Translations under genes and position numbers: made by a program
The notes under the pieces: generated by a model
What the model saw: the letters and a program-made list of their open reading frames with translations, nothing else
Databases searched by the model: none
What the model was told of the DNA's origin: nothing
Origin: Nonomuraea glycinis
GTDB lineage: Bacteria; Actinomycetota; Actinomycetes; Streptosporangiales; Streptosporangiaceae
Assembly (NCBI RefSeq): GCF_014646515.1
Contig: NZ_BMNK01000017.1
Coordinates: forward strand, 62,001-126,000
Direction of reading: 5' to 3'
DNA length: 64,000 nt
Part shown: positions 7,967 through 14,643 of the stretch, in pieces
How the letters are laid out: every line of letters begins with the position of its first letter
How positions within the stretch are numbered: position 1 is the first letter of the stretch

Positions 7967-9112
7967 TCAGGGCTGGGCCGGACCGGGCCGCCCCTCGCCG
8001 GGGCCGGGCACGGCCAGCAGGGACTCGGCGGCGCCTTCGAGCATCCGGGCTGTTTCGATGGAGCGTGGGAGCATCGTTTTCTCGTAGTCGCGTACGGCGT
8101 CGTCGATGGTGGCGGAGCGGACGAGTGCGAGCGCGAGTTCACTGGCGTCGAGCATGGCGAGGTTGACGCCGACGCCCAGCGGGGGCATGAGGTGTGCGGC
8201 ATCCCCGAGGAGCGTCGCGCTGGGCGAGTGCTCCCATGTGTGCGGTACCGGCAGGGCGAGGATCGGGCGGTCGACGTAGGCGCCGTCGTTGTCGGTGATC
8301 ATCCGGAGCGTCCGGGGTGACCAGGCGGCGTACTCGCCGAGGAGATGGGCGCGGATGCCCTCGGTGTCGTCGGGGCGAAGCCCCTTCGCCGCGAGCCAGT
8401 CCATGGGGACGCGCCGCATGATGTAGACGCGCATGTGGCCGCCGCTGTTGCGCTGCGCGAAGAGGCCACGCTCCCCGTCGGCGGCGTGGGCGCTGCCTTT
8501 CCCGACCAGTTCGGAGAGCTCGGGGTGCGCGATCTCCATGTCGTCGAACCATGCCTCGAGAAAGCTGACTCCTGTGTACAGCGGTGTGGCGGGTGACACG
8601 GCGGTGCGGACGCGGGAGAAGGCGCCGTCCGCACCGATCACGAGATCGGCCTCGACGGCCGTCCCGTCGATGAACGTCAACGTTCGCGGTCCGTCGGCCG
8701 GTCCGCTCACCGACTCGAGAGTGCGCCCCCACTGAACCGTTCCCGCGGCGAGTGAGCCCAGCAGGAGATCGCGCAGTTGTCCGCGGTCGATCTCGGGGCT
8801 GTCCTTGTCGCCCACGTCGGGCACATGGTGGGCATGGACGCTCCCCGCCGGGTCCATCTGGCGCATTTCCTGCCCCTCGAACCTGGCGAGCGCGAAGAAC
8901 TCCTCCAGCAGGCCCGCCTCACGGAGTGCGAGCTGGCCATCGTCTTCGTGCAGGTCCAGCGAGCCTCCCTGGTCACGGGAGCTTCCATCCGGATCGCGGT
9001 CGTACACCGTCACCGGTATGCCGTGCCGTTGCAGGATGCGGGCGCAGGTGAGGCCCCCGGGGCCGGCGCCGATGATGCTGATCCGCGCGTTCGCGGGCGT
9101 CGGAGAGTTCAC
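7967..9112 (-). CDS. FAD-dependent monooxygenase, Tet(X)-like
   Basis: A 381-residue group A flavoprotein monooxygenase. It has the Rossmann FAD motif GAGPGG (residues 15-20), the GGSLDLHEDDGQLALREAGL segment typical of Tet(X)-like enzymes, and the second FAD motif LLGDAAHLMPP near residue 330. Such enzymes hydroxylate aromatic or polyketide substrates with NADPH and O2; some inactivate tetracyclines, but substrate use cannot be told from sequence. The GTG at 9112 is preceded by AAAGGAA. It is divergent from a TetR regulator, which suggests inducible expression. Confidence 0.85.
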   Translation of the reverse strand: MNSPTPANARISIIGAGPGGLTCARILQRHGIPVTVYDRDPDGSSRDQGGSLDLHEDDGQLALREAGLLEEFFALARFEGQEMRQMDPAGSVHAHHVPDVGDKDSPEIDRGQLRDLLLGSLAAGTVQWGRTLESVSGPADGPRTLTFIDGTAVEADLVIGADGAFSRVRTAVSPATPLYTGVSFLEAWFDDMEIAHPELSELVGKGSAHAADGERGLFAQRNSGGHMRVYIMRRVPMDWLAAKGLRPDDTEGIRAHLLGEYAAWSPRTLRMITDNDGAYVDRPILALPVPHTWEHSPSATLLGDAAHLMPPLGVGVNLAMLDASELALALVRSATIDDAVRDYEKTMLPRSIETARMLEGAAESLLAVPGPGEGRPGPAQP

Positions 9113-9231
9113 GGTGGATTCCTTTCGTCGGTCGGGGTGCCCGGCGACGCCACGGCGCGGCGATGATCCGGTGCCGCTATCCCATGGAGCGGCAACCCCC
9201 GTGGAGACCAGCAAAGCAGAAACGAGTTAAT

Positions 9232-9250
9232 AAGTGCAACCGTTCCACTT
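9232..9250. promoter_or_regulatory. Inverted repeat in the tetX-like/tetR divergent region
   Basis: AAGTG-N9-CACTT, lying between the Tet(X)-like gene and the TetR regulator. An outer CAGAAA/TTTCTG pair extends the symmetry with one arm interrupted. It is the best TetR operator candidate in the gap, but the arms are short. Confidence 0.4.
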
Positions 9251-9285
9251 TCTGTCTTGTTCCAGTCATGGGGTACGATGACGTC

Positions 9286-9903
9286 ATGCCAGACTCTCCG
9301 GCCGTCGGCCGTCGCGAACGCAAGAAGGCCGCGACGAGGCAGGCCATCGCGGACGCGGCCCTGGAGCTCTTCATGGAGCACGGTTTCGAACGCGCGAGCG
9401 TCCGCGACATCGCCGAAAGGGCCGACGTCTCGACGACGACCCTTTTCGCGCACTTCCCGAGCAAGGAAGCGCTGGTCTTCGACCGCGAGGAGGACACCGA
9501 GGCGAGGCTGGTCGCCGCCGTCCGCGACCGGCCCGCAGGTCAAGGCGTGGTCGAGGCGCTTCGCGCCCACGCGCTGGAGTCCTGGGTATCGATCGCGTCG
9601 GATCCGCGCTATCAGCGGTTCACCGCACTGGTGGATCAGACGCCCGCGCTCCGCACGTACGCCGAGCGGATGTGGATGCGGCATGCGTCCGCCCTCGGCG
9701 CCGTGATCGCGGAAGAGCTCGGCCGGGAGGCGGACGACGTCGCCTGCTCGGCGCTCGCACGGTTCGTCCTGCAGGTCCCGACGCTGGCCGAGGGCCGACC
9801 CGATCGGCGCGCGGCCGTGGAGACGGTGTTCGACCTGCTGATCCACGGTTGGCAGTCGTCACAGCTCGGTTCCGGAGATGCGACCCCGAGGGTGCCGGGG
9901 TGA
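9286..9903 (+). CDS. TetR-family regulator
   Basis: A 205-residue regulator. The N-terminal helix-turn-helix spans residues ~10-60 (RKKAATRQAIADAALELF, then ASVRDIAERADVSTTTLFAHF), followed by a helical ligand-binding domain with no recognisable specificity. The ATG at 9286 is chosen because TACGAT lies six bases upstream, which gives a leaderless message; another in-frame ATG at 9268 would sit upstream of that hexamer. It is divergent from the flavin monooxygenase and most likely its repressor. A hairpin overlaps its stop codon. Confidence 0.85.
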   Translation: MPDSPAVGRRERKKAATRQAIADAALELFMEHGFERASVRDIAERADVSTTTLFAHFPSKEALVFDREEDTEARLVAAVRDRPAGQGVVEALRAHALESWVSIASDPRYQRFTALVDQTPALRTYAERMWMRHASALGAVIAEELGREADDVACSALARFVLQVPTLAEGRPDRRAAVETVFDLLIHGWQSSQLGSGDATPRVPG

Positions 9904-9912
9904 CACCCTCGG
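9886..9912 (+). terminator. Hairpin overlapping the tetR stop codon
   Basis: CCGAGGGTG and CACCCTCGG form a perfect 9-bp stem with a 9-nt loop that contains the TGA stop. No U-tract follows, as is common in high-GC actinomycetes. It could serve both the TetR gene and the convergent ctaD gene. Confidence 0.55.
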
Positions 9913-9968
9913 CAGGTGGCGCACCCCCATGATCGCTTCCCGCGCACCAAGCGCTCCGCGTGCGGCGA

Positions 9969-11627
9969 CTACCGCGTTGGAGCTGGGTCGCTGCCTTCTT
10001 GTTCCCTGACGGGCTCGCTCTCGTGCGGATGGTGCAGGTCGAAGGCGGGGCGTTCGGAGCGGATGGGCGGCATGGACGTGAAGTTGTGCCGGGGCGGCGG
10101 GCACGAGGTCGCCCACTCCAGGGAGTTGCCGAACCCCCAGGGGTCGTCCTCCAGGACGAGGCGCGGGCGGCGTGCCGTCCGCCAGACGTTGTAGAGGAAG
10201 GGCAGCGTGGAGGCGCCGAGCAGGAACGCCCCCACGGACGAGATCTGGTTGAGCGTGGTGAAGCCGTCGGTGGCGCTGTAGTCGGCGTAACGCCTGGGCA
10301 TGCCGAGCGCGCCGAGCCAGTGCTGGATCAGGAAGGTCGCGTGGAAGCCGGCGAACAGGGTCCAGAAGTGGATCTTGCCCAGGCGGTCGTCGAGCATCCG
10401 GCCGGTCATCTTCGGCCACCAGAAGTAGAAGCCGGCGAACATCGCGAACACCACGGTCCCGAACACGACGTAGTGGAAGTGGGCCACCACGAAGTAGGTG
10501 TCAGTGACGTGGAAGTCGAGCGGCGGCGAGGCCAGGATCACCCCGGTCAGCCCGCCGAGCAGGAACGTGATGAGGAAGCCGATCGTGAACAGCATCGGCG
10601 TCTCGAAGCTGAGATGGCCACGCCACATCGTGCCGATCCAGTTGAAGAACTTCACCCCGGTCGGCACCGCGATGAGGAAGCTCATGAACGAGAAGAACGG
10701 CAGCAGCACCTGCCCGGTGGGGAACATGTGGTGCGCCCACACCGTCATCGACAGCCCGGCGATGGCCATCGTGGCGCCCACCAGGCCGATGTAGCCGAAC
10801 AGCGGCTTGCGGCTGAAGACCGGGATGATCTCGGTGATGATGCCGAAGAACGGCAGCGCGATGATGTAGACCTCGGGGTGGCCGAAGAACCAGAACAGGT
10901 GCTGCCACAGCATCGCGCCGCCGGTGGCCGGGTCGTAGATCTGCGTGCCGAACTTCCTGTCGGCTTCCAGAGCCAGCAGGGCGGCGGCGAGCACCGGGAA
11001 GGCGATCAGCACCATCATCGACGTGAGCAGCACGTTCCAGGTGAAGATCGGCATCCGGAACATGGTCATGCCGGGCGCGCGCAGGCACACGATCGTGGTG
11101 ATGAAGTTGACGGCGCCGAGGATCGTGCCGAGACCCGCCAAGGTCAGTCCCATGATCCACAGATCGCCGCCGATGCCCGGCGAGTAGGCGGCCGTGGACA
11201 GCGGCGTGTAACCGAACCAGCCGAAGGCCGCCGCGCCGCCGGGCGTGACGAACCCGCTGACGGCGATCAGCCCGCCGAACAGGAACAGCCAGTAGCTGAC
11301 CATGTTGAGCCGGGGGAAGGCCACATCGGGCGCGCCGATCTGCAGGGGCATGATCACGTTGGCGAACCCGGCGAACAGCGGTGTGGCGAACAGCAGCAGC
11401 ATGATCGTGCCGTGCATGGTGAACAGCTGGTTGTACTGCTCGGCGGCGACGAGTTGCAGCCCCGGCTCGGTCAGCTCGGCCCGGATCACCATGGCCATGA
11501 CGCCGCCGAGCAGGAAGAAGCCGAACGAGGTGATCAAGTAGAGGTAGCCGACGACCTTGTGATCCGTCGTCGACAGCCAGCGGACCAGTAACCGTCCCTG
11601 CGGGCGGCCGTCGGAGGGGGAAGTCAT
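9969..11627 (-). CDS. ctaD: Cytochrome c oxidase subunit I, second copy
   Basis: A 552-residue heme-copper oxidase catalytic subunit with 12 predicted helices. All metal ligands are visible: the heme a His in TMHGTIM, the CuB His and cross-linked Tyr in HPEVYIIALP, the His pair in WAHHMF, and the heme a3/a His residues in VAHFHYVVFG. The C-terminus LEWATSCPPPRHNF is typical of actinobacterial CtaD. The ATG at 11627 has an excellent AAAGGTGAT ribosome site. Unlike the copy at 63134 it has no ctaC next to it. Upstream on the same strand is a ferredoxin, so it is probably an alternative subunit I used under other conditions, pairing with the main subunits. Confidence 0.93.
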   Translation of the reverse strand: MTSPSDGRPQGRLLVRWLSTTDHKVVGYLYLITSFGFFLLGGVMAMVIRAELTEPGLQLVAAEQYNQLFTMHGTIMLLLFATPLFAGFANVIMPLQIGAPDVAFPRLNMVSYWLFLFGGLIAVSGFVTPGGAAAFGWFGYTPLSTAAYSPGIGGDLWIMGLTLAGLGTILGAVNFITTIVCLRAPGMTMFRMPIFTWNVLLTSMMVLIAFPVLAAALLALEADRKFGTQIYDPATGGAMLWQHLFWFFGHPEVYIIALPFFGIITEIIPVFSRKPLFGYIGLVGATMAIAGLSMTVWAHHMFPTGQVLLPFFSFMSFLIAVPTGVKFFNWIGTMWRGHLSFETPMLFTIGFLITFLLGGLTGVILASPPLDFHVTDTYFVVAHFHYVVFGTVVFAMFAGFYFWWPKMTGRMLDDRLGKIHFWTLFAGFHATFLIQHWLGALGMPRRYADYSATDGFTTLNQISSVGAFLLGASTLPFLYNVWRTARRPRLVLEDDPWGFGNSLEWATSCPPPRHNFTSMPPIRSERPAFDLHHPHESEPVREQEGSDPAPTR

Positions 11628-11728
11628 GCGGATCACCTTTCGAGTCGGCGGGTGACCAGCGCCCGTCATCGGTTCGGCGCCGGGCCGCTACGCCCGGCTG
11701 GTGGCGTACCGGCCGGTACGCGCTCGCC

Positions 11729-12070
11729 TCAGGTCCCGCTCGGATACGCGGCGACGAGCGGGGTGTCCACTCCCAGCCGGCCGAGCTTCGCCGCCCCGCC
11801 GGGCGAGTTCAGCGGTGCGGTGGCACCGGGCAGCGGCTCGCTGAAGAACCGGGCGTTGTCGGCGGTGAACTTCGCCCACGATTCCCGCAGGTCGTCCTCG
11901 TAGTAGATCGCCTCGACCGGGCAGACCGGCTCGCACGCGCCGCAGTCCACGCACTCGTCCGGGTGGATGTACAGCGCCCGCGCGCCCTCGTAGATGCAGT
12001 CGACCGGGCATTCCTCCACGCAGGCCCGGTCGAGGACATCGATGCAGGGCTCCGCGATCACATAGGTCAT
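11729..12070 (-). CDS. fdxA: 7Fe-type ferredoxin
   Basis: A 113-residue ferredoxin of the [3Fe-4S][4Fe-4S] kind. The N-terminal half has MTYVIAEPCID, then CVEECPVDC, then CVDCGACEPVCP, matching actinobacterial FdxA. The tail of about 50 residues is the usual C-terminal extension. It carries electrons in the cytoplasm; the partner is unknown. GAGGAGG precedes the ATG. It lies 101 bp upstream of the second ctaD on the same strand and may be cotranscribed. Divergent to it is a regulator with three conserved cysteines, which may control both. Confidence 0.88.
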   Translation of the reverse strand: MTYVIAEPCIDVLDRACVEECPVDCIYEGARALYIHPDECVDCGACEPVCPVEAIYYEDDLRESWAKFTADNARFFSEPLPGATAPLNSPGGAAKLGRLGVDTPLVAAYPSGT

Positions 12071-12106
12071 GTCGGCCTCCTCTTCGCCGGGTACCGCACC
12101 CGCGGG

Positions 12107-12137
12107 TTTTTAGACTATCAGCGTCATTTTTAATAGG
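12107..12137. promoter_or_regulatory. AT-rich divergent promoter, ferredoxin/regulator
   Basis: A short AT-rich island with two TTTTTA direct repeats 20 bp apart. TAATAG at 12131-12136 is a good -10 for the rightward regulator, putting the transcript start at or next to its GTG (leaderless). The leftward -10 for the ferredoxin is probably TAGTCT on the minus strand. Any operator for the regulator should lie here. Confidence 0.5.
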
Positions 12138-12145
12138 CTGAGCGG

Positions 12146-12847
12146 GTGGACGACAACCAAGCGGGCCGGCGCACTCAGCCGCACGAGGCGCTCGCCGTCG
12201 CCAGCCGGCTGCGGCTGCTGGACGCGTTGCGGGCCGGCGACGAGCCGATGGACGTACGTGAACTGGCCGCGGCGTGCGGCCTGCACGTCACCACGGTCCG
12301 GTTCCACCTCGACGTCCTCACCGACGCGGGCCTGGTGCACAGCCGGCCCGGCCGGTCCGGTGGGCGAGGGCGGCCGCGACGGCTCTACACCCCGGCCGGC
12401 CGGCCCGCCGCGTCCGGCGGGCACGCCGGCTACGAGCTGCTGTCCGCGCTCCTGGCCGCGCACTGGGCCGGTGACACGGACGAACGCGCGCGGCGGGCCG
12501 AAGAGGCGGGCTGGGCCTGGGGCGCCGGGCGCGATTCCGGGACCGGGCCGCCCGTCGTCGCGGCGACGCGGGCCGAGGCGGCGAGGCAGGTGAACGGGGT
12601 GTTCGCCGAGCTCGGCTTCGACTCCGAGCTCGCCCACGACGGGGACGACGCGCAGATCCGCCTGCACACCTGTCCGTTTCGCACCGTCGCCGCGACGTAC
12701 CCCGAGGTGGTCTGCTCGATCCATCTCGGCCTGCTCCGGCGGGTCCTGGCCGACATGGACGCGCCGCCCTCGGACGTCACGTTGCGGCCGTTCGTCGAGC
12801 CTCATCTGTGCCTCGCCGAGATCACCCCGACGGGCCGCACAACGTGA
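12146..12847 (+). CDS. ArsR/SufR-like HTH regulator with three conserved Cys
   Basis: A 233-residue regulator of the COG2345 type. The winged helix spans residues ~12-85 (VASRLRLLDALRAG, then AAACGLHVTTVRFHLDVLTDAGLV). The C-terminal domain has C176 (HTCPF), C190 (EVVCSIH) and C222 (HLCLAEI). The same Cys spacing in SufR-type members binds an Fe-S cluster, so it may sense iron, oxygen or redox state; that is inference. GTG at 12146 is supported by a TAATAG hexamer nine bases upstream. It is divergent from the ferredoxin and the second oxidase gene. Confidence 0.75.
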   Translation: MDDNQAGRRTQPHEALAVASRLRLLDALRAGDEPMDVRELAAACGLHVTTVRFHLDVLTDAGLVHSRPGRSGGRGRPRRLYTPAGRPAASGGHAGYELLSALLAAHWAGDTDERARRAEEAGWAWGAGRDSGTGPPVVAATRAEAARQVNGVFAELGFDSELAHDGDDAQIRLHTCPFRTVAATYPEVVCSIHLGLLRRVLADMDAPPSDVTLRPFVEPHLCLAEITPTGRTT

Positions 12848-13042
12848 CCCTGATCACTTTGTGATGGAAGTCACCTGGTGGCAACTTCGGCCCCGTATCT
12901 TTTACCGATCACCCGGATCTGCCGAGGTTCCGGGGGTCACAGGGCGTGTGGAGCGTTCCTGGCGTCGGAGGGTCTGACGGGAAGCTTTAGGCGGCTTCGT
13001 CGCGTTATGTCGTAGGTCGGGGCCCCCGGCGCTGACTGATCA

Positions 13043-13062
13043 ACCGATCCGATAAAATCGGT
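13043..13062. promoter_or_regulatory. Inverted repeat upstream of the hotdog gene
   Basis: ACCGAT-N8-ATCGGT with an inner CCGAT-AAA-ATCGG, in an AT-rich stretch (13040-13090) about 60 bp before the hotdog gene. The rest of the gap 12848-13042 shows nothing clear. The repeat could be an operator; the regulator is unknown. Confidence 0.4.
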
Positions 13063-13121
13063 CCATTCAAATTAATATTTCCGGACTTTACGCCTCTCGC
13101 GGCGTTATAGGAGGGTGTGGC

Positions 13122-13838
13122 ATGACGACGGCTGCCCTGCAGACCGTGTTGACCGTTCCCAAGCGGTTCCGGGGACCGGTAGGAGTCGCCAACGGCGGCT
13201 GGCTGGCCGGCACCCTCGCGGACGCTCTCACTGGCAAACGATCAGCGGTCGAGGTCACGCTGCACGCGCCCACGCCCCTGGAGAGCGAACTACGCCTGGA
13301 GCACGTCGCCAACACCGTGGCCCTCTACGACGGCCAGAAGCTGCTGGTGGAGGCCATCCCGGTGGCCGAGGAGGTGGCGCCGCCCCCGTTCGTGACCTTC
13401 AACGACGCGGCCCAGGCCGAGGCCGGCTTCGCCGGTCACCACGGGCACTCCTTCCCTGAATGCTTCGCCTGCGGGCTGCGCGACCCGGGCGACGGGCTGC
13501 GGATCTTCCCCGGTCCCGTGGAGGGCGACGGCAGCCTGGTCGCCGCCGGCTGGCGGGTGCCGCTCGCCGCGGCCGACGAGGAAGGGGTGCCCGCCTCGAT
13601 CGTGGGCGCCGCGCTCGACTGCGTCACCGGCTGGGCGCACTTCGGCCCGGGGGAGTCGGCCCTGCTCGGCAGGCTCGCCCTGGAGTTCCACCGCGAGGTG
13701 ATCCCGGGCGGCGTCTACTCCATCGTCGGCCAGGCCACCGGCCGCGAGGGACGCAAGCTGTTCAGCCGGAGCGCCGTGTACGAGGTGGACGGCAGTCTGG
13801 TGGCCGCCGCCCGGGCCACCTGGATCGCTCCACGCTGA
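13122..13838 (+). CDS. Hotdog-fold (thioesterase-like) protein
   Basis: A 238-residue protein built from two hotdog-like halves, as in acyl-CoA thioesterases of the FcoT/PaaI type. VANGGWLAGTLADAL is the first long helix, FPECFACGLRDPGDGLRIFPG the conserved central segment, and ALDCVTGWAHFG the second helix region. Substrate unknown. The ATG has a strong AGGAGG site nine bases upstream. It lies just before a GATase-like gene and glnE but with its own AT-rich promoter region. Confidence 0.7.
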   Translation: MTTAALQTVLTVPKRFRGPVGVANGGWLAGTLADALTGKRSAVEVTLHAPTPLESELRLEHVANTVALYDGQKLLVEAIPVAEEVAPPPFVTFNDAAQAEAGFAGHHGHSFPECFACGLRDPGDGLRIFPGPVEGDGSLVAAGWRVPLAAADEEGVPASIVGAALDCVTGWAHFGPGESALLGRLALEFHREVIPGGVYSIVGQATGREGRKLFSRSAVYEVDGSLVAAARATWIAPR

Positions 13839-13861
13839 CCGATCAGGCACAATCCTCAAAT

Positions 13862-14602
13862 ATGCGCATCACTGTCATCGAGCATGAGGCCGAGGCCGGG
13901 CTCGGCCACCTCGGCGGCTGGCTCGGCCTGCCGTGTGACGTCGTCCGGCCGTACCTGGGGGAGGAGATCCCCGAGCGGGCGCGGGACGGGCTGATCGTGC
14001 TCGGCGGCGAGGCCGCCGCGTGGGAGGACGAGCGTTTCCCGTGGCAGCCCGCCACCCGCGATCTGCTGCGCCGCAGCGTGGACGACGGCACGCCGACGCT
14101 CGCCATCTGCCTGGGCGCGCAGCTCATGACCATGGCCTGCGGCGGCACGGTCGAGCGGGGCGGCGCGGGGCTGGAGGTGGGCGCGTGTGAGGTGACCGCG
14201 CTGCCCGCCGCCGCGTCCGACCCGCTGCTGTCGGGCGTCGGCACCGCCGTCGCCGTGCAGTATCACCGCGACGCGATCACCCGGCTGCCCGACGGCGCGG
14301 TGCCGCTGCTGACCGGAACCCGCTACCCCCACCAGGCCTATCGGCTCGGCCGGGCGGCCTGGGCGGTGCAGTTCCACCCGGAGGCGACCCCGGAGATCTT
14401 CGCCGCGTGGACGTCCGGCTCGGGCCTCGCCGATGAGCGGGAGCTCAACGACGCTGTACGGACCGCCGCCGCCGAGATGGCGGCCACCTGGCGCCCGATG
14501 ACCGAGGCCTTCGCCCGGATCGTCACGGAAGGGGCGCGGACCGCAGACTCCGATGTCGCCCGGATCGTGCAGGAGACGGCGCGGACAGCAGACCCCGTCT
14601 GA
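13862..14602 (+). CDS. Class I glutamine amidotransferase-like protein
   Basis: A 246-residue protein with a complete GATase1 triad: nucleophile C83 in CLGAQL, and H172 and E174 in QFHPEAT. The free-standing form resembles the GMP-synthase-like subfamily of hydrolases and amidotransferases; its acceptor is unknown. The ATG at 13862 is immediately after AATCCTCAAAT with a CACAAT hexamer about ten bases upstream, so translation is probably leaderless. It directly precedes glnE (41 bp), so a role in glutamine metabolism is plausible. The tail has a small repeat (RIVTEGARTADSD and RIVQETARTADPV). Confidence 0.75.
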   Translation: MRITVIEHEAEAGLGHLGGWLGLPCDVVRPYLGEEIPERARDGLIVLGGEAAAWEDERFPWQPATRDLLRRSVDDGTPTLAICLGAQLMTMACGGTVERGGAGLEVGACEVTALPAAASDPLLSGVGTAVAVQYHRDAITRLPDGAVPLLTGTRYPHQAYRLGRAAWAVQFHPEATPEIFAAWTSGSGLADERELNDAVRTAAAEMAATWRPMTEAFARIVTEGARTADSDVARIVQETARTADPV

Positions 14603-14643
14603 CCGGCGGGTGCCACGAGCCGGGGGGCTGACAAGATGGAGAG

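Noticed and set aside
7967..9903. Confirmed tetracycline-resistance locus
   Set aside because: Tet(X)-like family membership and a TetR neighbour do not show drug specificity; many such flavoproteins act on other substrates.
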